DNA of 64,000 nt from Endomychus coccineus (lineage: Eukaryota; Arthropoda; Insecta; Coleoptera; Endomychidae): positions 806,001-870,000 of the forward strand of contig CAUEHT010000002.1 in the NCBI GenBank assembly GCA_958510875.1, read 5' to 3'. The notes beneath the pieces are model-generated. The model had not been told where the DNA came from. It was given only the letters and a program-made list of their open reading frames with translations, and did no database searches. Both the position numbers and the translations under genes were made by a program. Numbering within the stretch: the stretch's first letter is position 1; the number at the start of each line of letters is the position of its first letter. Positions 45,857-57,424 of this stretch are shown here, in pieces.

Positions 45857-46252
45857 ATGGCCGCCAAAAATTGGTATTATATCGATTTGAATAAAAATAT
45901 CCCCAAATCATGTGTCAGATTAATTAATTTGACGTTTCTGAGAATGCCAAATTTCGCAATTTTATACGAAAGTTTAAACACTCAGATATTTTTATCGCTT
46001 GAGGCTCCGGGATTTTCACCTGGCCTATCGAAATTAGAAGGTTCGAATTGTATAAAAACACAATTGCATGAAGGCCAAACCTCCTATGTAATAAGCTACG
46101 AACGAAATCATTTTGAAGTTCCCCTCGAGGAGCCCGCTCCGCGTAAGTTAGAGTTTATACATTTTACCTCGATCTTGTTAATTTGGGGCCGTTTCGTTCA
46201 TCGTGCGGCCGGCGCTAGCTGTAATAAAGTCTTCTTGGCTATGGCCCGCTAG
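45857..46252 (+). CDS. ORF2 of module W copy 9, intact 131 aa
   Basis: MAAKNWYYIDLNKNIPKSC to MAR-TAG. It differs from copy 2 at about a dozen residues (for example IFLSLEAPGFSPGL against ISLALKATGFSLGL), mostly replacements, while the frame stays open. The core KTQLHEGQTSYVISYERN is identical. The leader upstream is in frame but lacks ATG. Unknown family. Confidence 0.6.
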   Translation: MAAKNWYYIDLNKNIPKSCVRLINLTFLRMPNFAILYESLNTQIFLSLEAPGFSPGLSKLEGSNCIKTQLHEGQTSYVISYERNHFEVPLEEPAPRKLEFIHFTSILLIWGRFVHRAAGASCNKVFLAMAR

Positions 46253-46374
46253 CTTTTACCCGCTTCGGGTATATTTTGGTAGCTAGAAAATTCCCTTTGG
46301 TGCTTCGCACGTCAGACGTGCATAGCTGAGATCTGAGGATAGTTCAAACTGTTTCAATTAAATTTTCCTATTTA

Positions 46375-46608
46375 ATGGACATTTATCGAAAAAAAACAGG
46401 GCGTCGGGCACGGTCTGATACTAAATCTAACTACATGGAGCGAAAACGGCGCGCGAAAAGTCGTCGTAAAGCCGTATTAGGTACAACCAATTTGCACTTT
46501 TCTAACTGGCCAGCTTCGCGCTTCTCACGTGAACGTCATTCGATTTACGGAAAATTAACTATTTCAAAACAGGTTTCGACCCGGTTTGGGGCTATCACGA
46601 CCTTTTAA
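46375..46608 (+). CDS. ORF3 of module W copy 9, 77-aa basic protein
   Basis: MDIYRKKTGRRARSDTKS, then MERKRRAKSRRK, ending SRERHSIYGKLTISKQ and TAA inside the palindrome. Same length as copy 2, with about a tenth of residues changed. Confidence 0.5.
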   Translation: MDIYRKKTGRRARSDTKSNYMERKRRAKSRRKAVLGTTNLHFSNWPASRFSRERHSIYGKLTISKQVSTRFGAITTF

Positions 46609-46890
46609 AAGGTTCAAAGTTAACGTTTCAATCATTTTTTGAGCTCGCTTCATTTAGCTTGTCGTGTCCAAAGTTGACCGTCGATATGGTCGAAAATCGC
46701 ATATTCCTAGTTACATCTTTAGTAACTTTGACACCAACCTAATAAGCCGCTTATTCTAATACCGACTAGTTGATTTTACGGGCTACGCCCCGCTGTTAAC
46801 AGTTTTTTATGTGCAACGCCTTTTCGATGGTTTAGTCGGATAGTGCGTGGTAACCTTTATGTGAGACGTATGGGCACCTTCAGGTTGTCA

Positions 46891-47512
46891 CTCTGACATA
46901 CGTTAACTTGACAGTTGTAGGTCATATAGAGATAGGTATGCGTTCATAAAAAAGCACATGTCACAATTTATTCTATGGTATAAATCGTATGTCACTTTGA
47001 TATTCATAGGAATATAAAATTGGAAGGGAGTCAAATCTTGGTCGAAAGTGTAGTTCTAAAGTACTCTCTTGAATTTGTGACGTACATTACTTTGCCATTT
47101 GTAGGTTATATAATTAAATCATTGAAACTTCAAGTATTGCAAAAGAAAATGCTGATAAAATATAGTTGCTCTACAACTACATGGATCCTCAAATACTATA
47201 GATACAACAATAACTTGGCTCCTAGAATACTATACAACAAATTGAAATATTTGCAACTCTTCTTTAAAATTAAATGTCTTTGAATCATTCATCTTCCTTT
47301 AGAGAAAGCAACTTTTCAAATGTAAGGAGTCTTGTACCTGTAGTGTTCTTACCACTACAGTAATAACAATACCTTAGTTTTCATTTTGTTGAATGATTGC
47401 TTGTTCTCTTAATAAATAACTATTGTTCCCTGTTATTTACTCATTTTGGTTCTTGGAATGTTGTTGATATAATAATTAAATTAATAATTTTCTATGTACC
47501 TAAAGCGATAGT
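46891..47512. repeat. S3-type spacer after module W copy 9
   Basis: Close to 36257-36889. The middle GTCAC motif has lost its TAGGTTATATA part by a short deletion near 47000. No gene. Confidence 0.65.
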
Positions 47513-47822
47513 AAAACACGGTCGTACATACAGGTCCGGAAACTCTATGGTTGACATGAGTCGCTTACGCGTCGTCAAACTCGTAGTCCCTCGCTCAGTC
47601 ACCAGCTGGCGCTTGGATCACGACGCGGTAAAACGATTTTGAAAACGCAGATATGCCTTGTATTTACAAGTCAACTGACAATTTTCAGAAAATACTCCTA
47701 CGTGGCGTCTTTTGGTACTACGCGAAAGTCATAAAACAATAGATCAGATGTAAAGAATATTAAATTAAAAGTCACAGATAAAATAGCAACATATGTGAAA
47801 CATTACATAACTGAAATGGACA
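47513..47822. repeat. GC-richer block preceding LINE N3 (copy c)
   Basis: Third copy of the block at 29487 and 36890, same junction to N3. Confidence 0.5.
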
Positions 47823-48237
47823 ATGATATACGCAACTATACTACTAATATTTTTATTAATTTATATGAATTCGATAGGGAGCCTCCCGATTGATGCAAAA
47901 CTGATAAACTATGCTGACGATACAGTTATTATATTCAGTGATAGATATTCACATTCACTCATGAATGAAGCTACATGTGGTCTTAGTACTGTGAATTGCT
48001 GGTTACAATCAAACAAACTCACCCTTAATTCAAATAAAACTAAATTCATAAGTTTCTCAATCACGAACGTTAGTGAATGCAATAACGTAAACAAACTATA
48101 CATCCATACGAACTGTGAATGTGAAAATTACATACAAGCTGCAGACCACATTAAATATCTTGTTTATATAAAAAATTCTCGGGAATTAGGTCACATTAAC
48201 ATTATAACTCTGTTATAAATGTTCGTCTTTACGTACG

Positions 48238-48261
48238 TTTCGGTCTCACGACCATCATCAG
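48238..48261 (-). ncRNA. Hammerhead-like core, left arm of Penelope-like element 2
   Basis: CTGATGA and GAAAC separated by the GGTC/GACC stem, as in copy 1. Confidence 0.48.
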
Positions 48262-48649
48262 AAGACTTATTTTGTTAAAAAGGGGGTTAACTAAAACTAA
48301 TTAGCACAAGCGTCCATATCGCACAATCTTCAATCAAAAAGCTCACGCCGTCGAAACGAACAGAACCACGAATAATCGAAAATTGTATCGTTAATATTAA
48401 AGTATAGATTTTTTTGTAACAAGAAACCACTGTTAAGTAATATTCTCATAATGTACAAACGCATATTGCTATGGTCTCAAAGCAACTGAAATTCGAAGCT
48501 ATTTGTTTGTAATAACTCGACCCAGATGTAGATTTATGACGTACTTGAAAAGGTTTTTAGACCTGCATTGGAATTTAGTTTACTTTAAGCGTTCTTCCTA
48601 AAATATACTTTTAACATTATAAAGACGTATGTAGGAATTTGCAAGAGTT

Positions 48650-49214
48650 TTAATTAATCAAGTTAGTATAAATCTGACTCAATCCCTGAATATCATTCCT
48701 ATGATTTACAGAATTTGAATCCCTTTTTATGTGAATCATCTCCAGGATAGATCTTTTATAAAAATTGGTTTCTTTAGTTAAAATATTAACATTTTTGTAA
48801 TCAAATTGATGGTTATAATCAAAACAGTGCTTAGCAAGGGCCGTGGAATTTTCTAAGTTATTATTTCTTGTGCTATACTCATGGCCGTACATTCTTTTTT
48901 GTAAATATTGTTTAGAGATTCCAGTATAAGTACCATCACAATCTAAACAATTCAATTTATATACTGTGTGGGTTTGTTTATCTTTAGGTATTACAGGTTT
49001 TAGATTTGAGAAATATTTCCCAACAGTTAGTAGGTTTATGCGCAACATTTATATCGTACTTTTTCAAACATTTCTTAATTTTTTCTGAGGTCTCCGGAAT
49101 GTAGGGTAAAGTTATATAATTGTCTGTATTACCTGTTATGTTATTTTTATAAGAAGAACCATTATAGATTTTGTTTATGTGCTGATTAGTTTTAGTTAAC
49201 CCCCTTTTTAACAA
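48650..49214 (-). pseudogene. Linker and GIY-YIG domain of Penelope-like element 2
   Basis: Two overlapping frames (49214-48984 and 49048-48650) that copy 1 shows to be one protein. A 2-bp deletion near 49024 breaks it after HKPTNC. More upstream sequence is readable than in copy 1 (NITGNTDNYITLPYIPETS). The nuclease part reads CLDCDGTYTGISKQYLQKRM, so the YIG position is YTG. Confidence 0.85.
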
Positions 49215-49225
49215 AATAAGTCTTC

Positions 49226-49250
49226 TGATGATGATCGTGAGACCGAAACG
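49226..49250 (+). ncRNA. Hammerhead-like core, right arm of Penelope-like element 2
   Basis: CTGATGA to GAAAC; the stem has one change (GATC against GACC), which weakens it compared with copy 1. Confidence 0.42.
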
Positions 49251-50039
49251 TACGTAAAGACGAACATTTATAACAGAGTGTTAATGTGACCTAATTCCCG
49301 AGAATTTTTTATATAATTCATACTGGGTCAAGAATCTTATTATATTATTAAATATCTTGGTATAATCATTGACAAAAATCTTAGGTGGAATATTCAAGTA
49401 GAACATCTAGCAAGCAAAGTAAGAAAACTAATTTATGCTTAAAAATATATACAAAGCTCTGGTGGAATCTTTATTGAAATATGGCATCGAAGCGTGGGGG
49501 GTCTATATAAAAATGAAATGGAACTTCTTAATGTTGTACAAAATTACGTCTTAAAAATAATATTAAACAAATCAAAAAGATTTTCTACGGATATTTTATA
49601 CAAACAAATGAATGTGCTAAAAGTTAGAACACTTTACATATATCAATGTCTAATCTACATGCATCTAAAAGTGGAAACTAAGTGCATAGATCAAGCCTAT
49701 CACACAAGAGTAGCTTACAATGAAGAAATCAAAATTAATAAATTCGCCAAAAGAAAATGTCAAAATAGTATTTCCTTCAACGGATCAAAAGTCTTTAACA
49801 AACTTCCGTTAGCATTGAGATCAATTAATAATGATGTTAAAAGATTCAAATATGAAGTCTATACTTATCTCATTGATAACGCCCACATATTTGTGAGTTG
49901 TCTCAGCGTTTCTTAATAATTGTAATATTGCTCACTCGAAATATCAATTATATTTATTATCTGACTAATAAATCGTAATATATAATATTCAATTATCTAC
50001 TGTACTGTTGTAATAAATTATACGGCACAATACAAACCT

Positions 50040-50884
50040 CTTGGCGTTTAAGTGTCTATTTTCCTGTATTCACGTGATACCAGTTTTAGTTTCAATAAAC
50101 ATATTCTTAGGTATTCTTATTCTTATACTCCTCTCTTTTCTGAAGTTACATATAGCCTACTATTTGAGTAATCGATGGAGAATACCTCACCCTCTCCTGG
50201 TTGTGATATATTATTTGGAAACGTTCGCAACTCTATCAACTTTTTCAAAAGTGAAAGGTGTCTTTGAATCATTCAACTTCATACAAAGAAAATAGAAATT
50301 TAATTAATCATTTGAATGAAGGGTAACTCTATTTCTTCAAAAGTACCTACCTATATAATACTTGAATCAATGATTTTCTTATCTCATATTAGTAACATAC
50401 ATTACTATTTAAGTAATCGAAGAAGATGACCCCACCCCCTTTTGGTTGTGACTTATTATTTGGAAAAGTTTTCCAGTAAAGAAAGAACCTAAATAGAACC
50501 AGTATGTAGGAAGGTTTTTACTTCTCATAACGTAATTCGATATAACATTCAAATATAAATAAGAAATAATAAACCTAATCCCATAAAAGAACTGTTAAAA
50601 GTACAGAGGAGCTTCCAACTCTGATGGTGCATGCTGCTAGTCGAAAGGTCCTCAGTATTTTAATAGTATTCTTAGTGGATAAGGGTGATTATTCACAGTG
50701 TTAAAGTTTATACACAATGTGAACTCTTTTATGGGTTATTGGATTTTCATATGTCTTGAACCAACCTTGAAATCAAACAATGTTATTTGCAAATTTGTAA
50801 CTATACCCCCTATTTTCTGTGGTATCTAGCGAATAGCTACACTTCAAATAATCTAGGGAGAACCTCCACCCCTTCTTGGTTGAA
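50040..50884. repeat. Spacer, third copy of 31641-32484
   Basis: TTAAGTAATCGA units near 50411 and a diverged form near 50848. No gene. Confidence 0.72.
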
Positions 50885-52905
50885 TATAAGAATAGAATAA
50901 GAATAAGAATAATTTTTATTTTACCTTATTGTAAGATACAATAAATTGACAATAAGAGAAATAATTGCATTAAGTATAGTAGTTTATGTGACATTTGTAA
51001 AATAAAAGAAAAATTGGAATCCCATGTAAATTCTCATTGGGATTTGTTTTATGGGAATAGAGTTGTAAAAAGTTAGGATAAGTACCATTAATTAGTATTT
51101 AGCAATATAACAACCAGATATAAATACATAGATAATTAAATAAGTAGGTAAATAAATAGACCAATTATTGAGGATCAGAACAAAAATTCAAAAAGCGTAT
51201 GAGAAATTTTTTAAAAGAATTAAGTGAGGGAATGAGTGGTTTATTAGTCATTTGAAGTAAAAATTTAGGGAACTTATAAACAGAGTTTAACATATATGTT
51301 ATGATTAAGTAAAAGAGTCTACCACCAATAACAATAATAATTGGATTCTAGCAAAACTGTTAACCAGAATTAATATAATGTAAAACGGTATTTATCTAAA
51401 TGAAATTCTTGAAGTACTCTCTTCCTTTCTGTAAGATGTTCTTTTATTTTATTATTAAAGGCCTTAGTAGGTCCGTTGACATTTTTTAACTCTGCTGGTG
51501 GTTGATTCCAAAGTCTTGGCCCTAAATATGTAAATGTACTTTGCATTATCGTTTTATGACATCTTGGGGTTTGTATGTTAATAGATGTGGTAGATCTAGT
51601 ATTATAATTGACGTTCAATGGTATTTTCAATGCTTCATTATTTTTAAGATGTAATAAAATTTGTTTAGCGTACAGTTGCTTAATGTCGAGCACATATGAA
51701 ATTCTGAACAGCTCCTCAGTTGAAAACATTCTAGTTTTATTTTAGATTATTTTTAATATCTTTTTTTGAATTTTCTTTAATTTATCATGTAATACTTTCC
51801 CCATTGCTCCCCAAGCAATTATGCCCTAGCTAAGAATGTTCTCGACAAAAGAGTGATACAGAATTTTTAGTTGCTGCACACTAAGTATGTTCTTTAAATG
51901 ACACATTCTGTAAACAATGCCTCTTAATTTTTCTATCATTTCTTGGGCATGTATATCCCATTTTAGGAATTTATCTATTGTGACTCCTAAATACTTTAAT
52001 GAAGGGACAATTTCTAAGCAGGAATCGTTACCTGTTTTTAATTCCTTGAATTCAGGTTGCCCCCTAAAATAAGAAGAGAACGTAAGTACTTTTGTTAGAT
52101 ATTTTATCTTCACCTCTACACTTATTATTGTCATTTGAATTAATAAAAGACACGACCTCATTTGGAGTTGTACTGTACAAGAACATGGATCTAGGACTCC
52201 CATTTTCATTAGTGTGAGTGACAGTTTCATGCCTTCGTATTTTTTTTGCATAAGTTTTACCTATGTTAGCAAATTGTTCATTGGAATCATTTGGAATATC
52301 AATATGAGTTTTACAATCTCATCACTTTCAAGCTTCAATTCCTTGATTTCCGATTTATTTTTGATCTTTTTGTTCTCAAATTTATTAATTGTTTCCCATA
52401 ATGCTTTAATAGACCCTACGTTATCCATAATTTTGTATTTGAAATGATTACACTTAGTTTTATGAATGAGGCCATTGAGTTTATTCCTGTATATTTTATA
52501 ACAATTATTAATAGTCTCATTATTTGGATATTTTAGATATTGCTGGTAAAGCCAATTTCTAGTTTTTATAGACTTCAAAATGCCTGCTGTGATCCACTTT
52601 TTTCTTTTTATGTTTTTATTATAAATGATTTCAATATTAAGAGCCTTATAAACTGTGTCCCAATTTTCATCCTCCAATGATTTCCTAAATTTATCCCCGT
52701 CTATTTTTGTCACTAATAAGTCATTTTTTACACCTTTAATATGATTTATATTTAATGCTAGTAAAGTGGAATAGTGATCTGTTATGGTTGTCTTTATGAT
52801 AGCAGCAGTAAATTCTGTATGAAGTTTATTTTTCATTTAAATATGATCAATACAAGATTTGCTTGTATTGCTTTCCCTCTTTTCTCAGACAATGTCCTAT
52901 GCTGC
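50885..52905 (-). mobile_element. LINE N2 copy e, the longest N2 copy
   Basis: From the (TTCTTA)n-like tail near 50890 through the C-terminal frame (51729-51370), thumb (52251-51826, LKYLGVTIDKFLKW) and linker (52836-52261) to the endonuclease end SCIDHI near 52855. It has the same RT-core deletion as a and d. It contains both the part preserved in b and c and the part preserved in d, so it shows the progenitor layout of the deleted element. Confidence 0.87.
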
Positions 52906-54637
52906 TTTGTAATTGTACTCCCCAATTCTCAACATTCTAACAAATAGGTACACACAATTACCTCTCCTTGTAAGAAAAAAAATTGTACTACCTACCTTAT
53001 AAATATCAAGCTAATTAATTTTCAGCATTGCCATGCTAAATGCAATACAATTTTGTATGTTAATCTCTCAAGCTGCTTTTTCAATTATTTTCAATGCTAT
53101 TTGCAGTATCTGTGAAGTTACTTTTTACTTTATCTTTAGTCCAAATTACAGTCTCTGAGGAATGAGAAGAAGCTATTTTATAAAAAAATCTATTAGCCGT
53201 TGAGGAAGCCTAAGCATTTTGTCTCTCTGAAGCAGAATGACATTCTCTTTTGAGCTTCCTTGAGGATACACCTTGTCAGTATGCCTTTCGAGAAGATTTC
53301 TCAAACATATCGGTAGCAGAACCATTGTAAAAACCAATTCCCAGTATTAAAACTCTACGATTTACCCTTTTTGTTATAAATACAAAGATACAGAATTTAT
53401 TCCTATTAGTAACTTGCAAAATGCAATTGTGTTTCGTTTGTACCTACATGTCTCAAGCAAATTTGTACATATCTATTTTTATTGCTAGATAGTCTCAGAG
53501 AAAGTTATGTTATAAAAAATCTACTACCCGTTGAGGAAGGATTTTTTCTCTTTTCAGCTTCGAATCTGATATACTTATGCCGGGAATAATGAAGAAAAAG
53601 GGTGCATTTCATTACTAAGTTTTCCTCCTACCTTTATTCTTTTTATATATACATTTGCGAAGCTCAATTTAAAGTATTGAAACTGTACCATCTATCCCTT
53701 GAATGTATTTCCGTCATATCTCTTAATATTGTATAACATCCATAAAGTGATGTATACTTTGTTGAAACTATACCTTGTGGTAGCAGATTGATTGTTTAAC
53801 ACTTTTATAATCATTTTCAGCATGTAACATCAGTTTTGGTGAAATTTTTCCACCAACTGACATATGTATAAAATGATACATCATGTAAATTGAACATTAA
53901 GAATGCTTTCCTTTCCAATAACATATGAAATACTCTTGTATACATCTTTTCCTTGCTTTATTCAATATCATTTACCCATATTTAGCATCGCATACTTGGT
54001 AAAATGTAAGACATAAACTTGTGTCTACGTTGAACATCACTATTGGTATTCCTGAAAACATAATACACGATACACATGTCTATAGAAATATCTTTATTGT
54101 ATATACAATTATTCGAGTACATTGAAAGTCTTGTACCATCAATTTGAACTAGTTCTGAGTGAACCCAATGTTCGTGCTGCTACGTTACTTGAAAATTGCT
54201 ACTTTTACTGTAGAATATGACAGATATCTTGATATATTCCTTGAAAATGTATTGAACTCTGCTCGGAAATGATGTACATACCTTTCTATATCGTGTTGTC
54301 ATTCTTTCAATCCCTATGTACTTTAATTTCTGCAAGAATATATCTGTTGGTTCCAAACCTTGATATAATTCATATATTCACATCTGAAATAGAGTATGTT
54401 GAATGTTATTGTTACATATTGTTCAGACATACCTCCAGAACGTTTTTTAATAGATGGGGCCCCCCGTTTATATGATATTTATGTAGTTTTGTTGACTTTT
54501 ATTTAGATACATGAGTTTACGATTTACAACTCTTTGACTATGAATTGGGTTAAGTTAAGACCATAGATTTGTAGATACACTTATTTAAAACTTTCTGGAG
54601 TTGATAGGTATGGTTTTTCATGGCCCCAATAATCTAT
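52906..54637. repeat. Spacer and beta upstream flank of module W copy 10
   Basis: Matches 3956-5807 with a deletion near 53122, where about 150 bp of the earlier spacer are missing. The upstream element 'acctccagaacg' is at about 54431. No gene. Confidence 0.74.
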
Positions 54638-56060
54638 AGATGTAGAAATGTACTTGTATCCCTAGGAAGAATATCTTCGTCCATGGACCATTTTAGACAC
54701 TGATATGCCGTATAGAGTTTTTATAACGCTTTTCGCATTGCTTCTACTTTATTTCATTATAAATACACCTCCGAAATCGATCGCTTTCGTAAATTATCAG
54801 GTAATTCTACATAGGTTATCGTCAAACCACGTCAAATCTTTATGATTTATTTCAAACTACTTAGAGGCATTTTTGGGGAGTGACGACCGCCGTTTACAAG
54901 GTAATCAAGAAATCACTTTGACTAAATCGATGACGATCTTTCGAATGGTGAATTTTAATTGAAGGTACAGGCTCTAGTATTCGATTTGAGAATATTTTAT
55001 TATTATTATTACAATATGGCCGACAAAAAGTGGTATTATATAGATTTGAATAAAAATATCCCCAACTCTTGTGTCAGATTAATTAATTTGACGTTTCTAA
55101 GAATGCCAAATTTCGCAATTTTATACGAAAGTTTAAACACTCGGATCTCTTTAGCGCTTGAGGCTCCGGGATTTTCACTCGACCTATCGAAATTAGAAGG
55201 TCCAAATTGTATAAAAACACAATTGCATGAAGGCCAAACCTCCTATGTAATAAGCTACGAACGAAATCATTTTGAAGTTTCCCTCGAGGAGCCCGCTCCG
55301 CGTAAGTTAGAGTTTATACATTTTACCTCGATCTTGTTAATTTGAGGCCGTTTCGTGGCCCGTACGGCAGGCGCTAGCTGTAATAAAGTCTTTTTTCTAT
55401 GGGCCGCTAGCATTTATCCGCTTCGGGTATATTTTAGTAGCTAGAAAATTCCCTTTGGTGCTTCGCACGTCAGACGTGCATAGCTGAGACCTGAGAGTAC
55501 CTGTTTCTATTTGGATTAAATTTTCGTATTTAAAAGACATTTTGGGGCCCGAAACTATGCTATTAAGTTGACCCGGTTCATAATCTAACGACATGGATCG
55601 AAAATGCACTCCAAATGTCCCCTTAAAGTCGTAGGAGGGAGCACTATTTTTGCACTTTTCTAACTCGCGTGCTACGCGCTTCTCGCGTGAACGTCATTCG
55701 ATTTACGGAAAATTAAATATTTCAAAACAGTTTTCGACCCGGTTTGGGGCCATCGCGACCTTTCAAAAGGTTCAAAGTTAACGTTTCAATCATTTTTTGG
55801 GCTCGCTTTGGTCGCATATTTTAGCTTGTCTTGTTCAAAAATGTTCGTCGATTGGGTCGAAAATCGCATATTCCTAGTTAGATTTTTAGTAACTTTGACA
55901 CCAACCTAATAAGCCGCTTATCCTAATACCGACTAGTTGATTTTACGGGCTACGCCTCGCTAAGATGCAGTTTTTTATACGCAACTCCTTTGTGAGGGTT
56001 TAGTCGGATGGTGCGTGGTAACCTTCATGTGAGGCGTATGAGCACCTTTTTGGTTGTCAC
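54638..56060 (+). repeat. Module W copy 10 (beta 5' half, disrupted-type 3' half)
   Basis: Closest to copy 2 through ORF2, but from about 55400 it carries the ORF3 version of copies 3 and 4. TATAAATA is at 54758. One base is missing in 'tcttttttctatgggcc' near the ORF2 end. Confidence 0.86.
55016..55345 (+). pseudogene. ORF2 of module W copy 10, TGA at codon 110
   Basis: MADKKWYYID start. It stops at the Trp codon of LLIWGRF (TGG to TGA), as in copies 1 and 12. A 1-bp deletion further on would also break the end. The first 109 residues are nearly those of copy 2 (LDLSKLEGPNC). Confidence 0.6.
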
Positions 56061-56802
56061 TGTGACAGACGACACTCTGGCAGTTGTAGGTTATCTAGAG
56101 ATGGGTACGCGTTTTAGAAACTTTTACTATTAGCACGTGTCACAAGTTATTCTATGATTTGGATCGTATGTCACTTTGACATTCATAGGTTAGATAGAGA
56201 GTGGTAGATATTCATAGAAGAGTATAAAATTCGAATGGAGTCAAATCTTAGTCGAAGGTATAGTACTAGAGTACTCTCTCGAATTTGTGACGTACGTCAC
56301 TTGGCCAATTCTAGGTTATATAATTCAATCATTGAAACTTCAAGTATTGCAAAAGAAAATGCTCATTAAATATAGTCGCTCTACAACTACATGGCTTCTG
56401 AAATACTATACAACAAATTGAAACATTGCAACTCCACTTTTTCAAAATTAAAATGTCTTTGAATCATTGATATTGTAAAATACAAATTTAATTAATTCAT
56501 TGACGGAAGTACATTCTGATATTAACTTGTTCAAAAATCTTTGGCACTTCAAGAAAGAATTACATATAGTTACTATAACAGTTACTCACTTATACGGATG
56601 TTAATCAAGTATCATTTTCATTACTTATTTGAATGAAAAGCAACTCTATTTTTCCAAAAGTACCTACCTATTTTAACTAAACAGAGGAAGGTACCTCATA
56701 GAAAACCGTTTATTTATCCAAAATTAACCATTTCAAAACAGTTTTCGAGCCTGTTTGTGGCTATCACCACCTTCTAAAAAGTTCAAAGTTAACATTTAGA
56801 CC
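56061..56802. repeat. S2-type spacer with an orphan ORF3 fragment
   Basis: GTCAC...TAGGTTATATA motifs near 56065, 56170 and 56290, the last with the GTGACGTACGTCAC palindrome. The orphan ORF3-end fragment lies at 56718-56802. Counterpart of 14115-14867. Confidence 0.7.
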
Positions 56803-57271
56803 ATCGGCAAATGTATATCCTAATCCAGGAAACCCTCAAGTTCCAGTGAATACGATATGGTTCCAGCAGGATGGAGCACCACCACATTACCAATTTAATG
56901 TTCGGCAGTACGATTGAATGGCCAGCGCGATCACCTGATCTTACATTATTAGATTTCTTTCTATGGGGATATGTGAAGTTCATTGTGTACAAAACTAAAC
57001 CTTTTGATTTAAATGACTTGAAAGAACGAATAACGCTTGTGATGAGGTCAATCACGCCTGATATGTTCAATAATGTTAGAAGACAGTTTTATTTAAGATT
57101 AGGAACATCTACTTTATTAAAATACATAGTTCTTTTTAGTGTTCTACATTTTATCACGTTTTGAATTACATTTTAGTTTTTGATTGTATTGTAGCGAATT
57201 TCGGTAACCACATGATTTTATTTTATCCTATGTTAATTGTTACAATAAACTTGAAAGCGATAACATTTTTA
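56803..57271 (+). mobile_element. Tc1/mariner-superfamily transposase remnant, copy 2
   Basis: Same truncated start and same internal deletion between NVRQYD and IEWPARSPD as the 14.9-kb copy (LDFFLWGYVKFIVY here). It is cut short at 57271 by the BEL/Pao gag fragment. Confidence 0.8.
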
Positions 57272-57424
57272 TTATGGCCTTGGTTGCAAGTTTGGCATTT
57301 AAAATGAAACCTACATACTCCAGGATGTTTATTCAAACAAATCTGACAGTATTTGTGACTATTTATAAAGCCTACTCTATCCTGTGCTGGAACTGAAATA
57401 AATTCAGCACATTCATACAGTTTA
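57272..57424 (-). mobile_element. BEL/Pao gag zinc-finger fragment
   Basis: About 50 codons on the minus strand: ECAEFISVPAQDRVGF, then YCQICLNKHPGVCRF and KCQTCNQGHNKN, a pair of knuckle-like Cys/His motifs as in BEL/Pao gag proteins. Both ends are abrupt junctions. The pol fragment beside the other mariner copy (15.7 kb) suggests both come from one element that was inserted there and then deleted differently. Confidence 0.65.

Larger units (their letters stand above)
45482..46890 (+). repeat. Module W copy 9 (beta subtype)
   Basis: Alongside copy 2, the only cassette with TATAAATA (45602), intact ORF2 and full-length ORF3. The first hairpin is perfect here: TACCCG-CTT-CGGGTA near 46257-46271. 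An S3-type spacer follows. Confidence 0.88.
48163..49346 (-). mobile_element. Penelope-like element copy 2
   Basis: Same insertion point, arms and 30-bp extension as copy 1. Here the flanking direct repeats (48150-48162 and 49347-49359, ATTAAATATCTTG) are perfect over 13 bp. Because the insertion site is identical, this is a duplicate of the host unit rather than a second insertion. Confidence 0.86.
47823..50039 (+). mobile_element. LINE N3 copy c, carrying the second Penelope-like copy
   Basis: YADD near 47915. Interrupted at 48162 and resumed at 49360 (GIIIDKNLRWN). It then lacks the segment around KFYQIREYMR by a short deletion near 49435, and keeps the C-terminus from 49494 to 49916. The frame differs after GIEAWG by an extra G. 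Less eroded than copy a. Confidence 0.84.
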
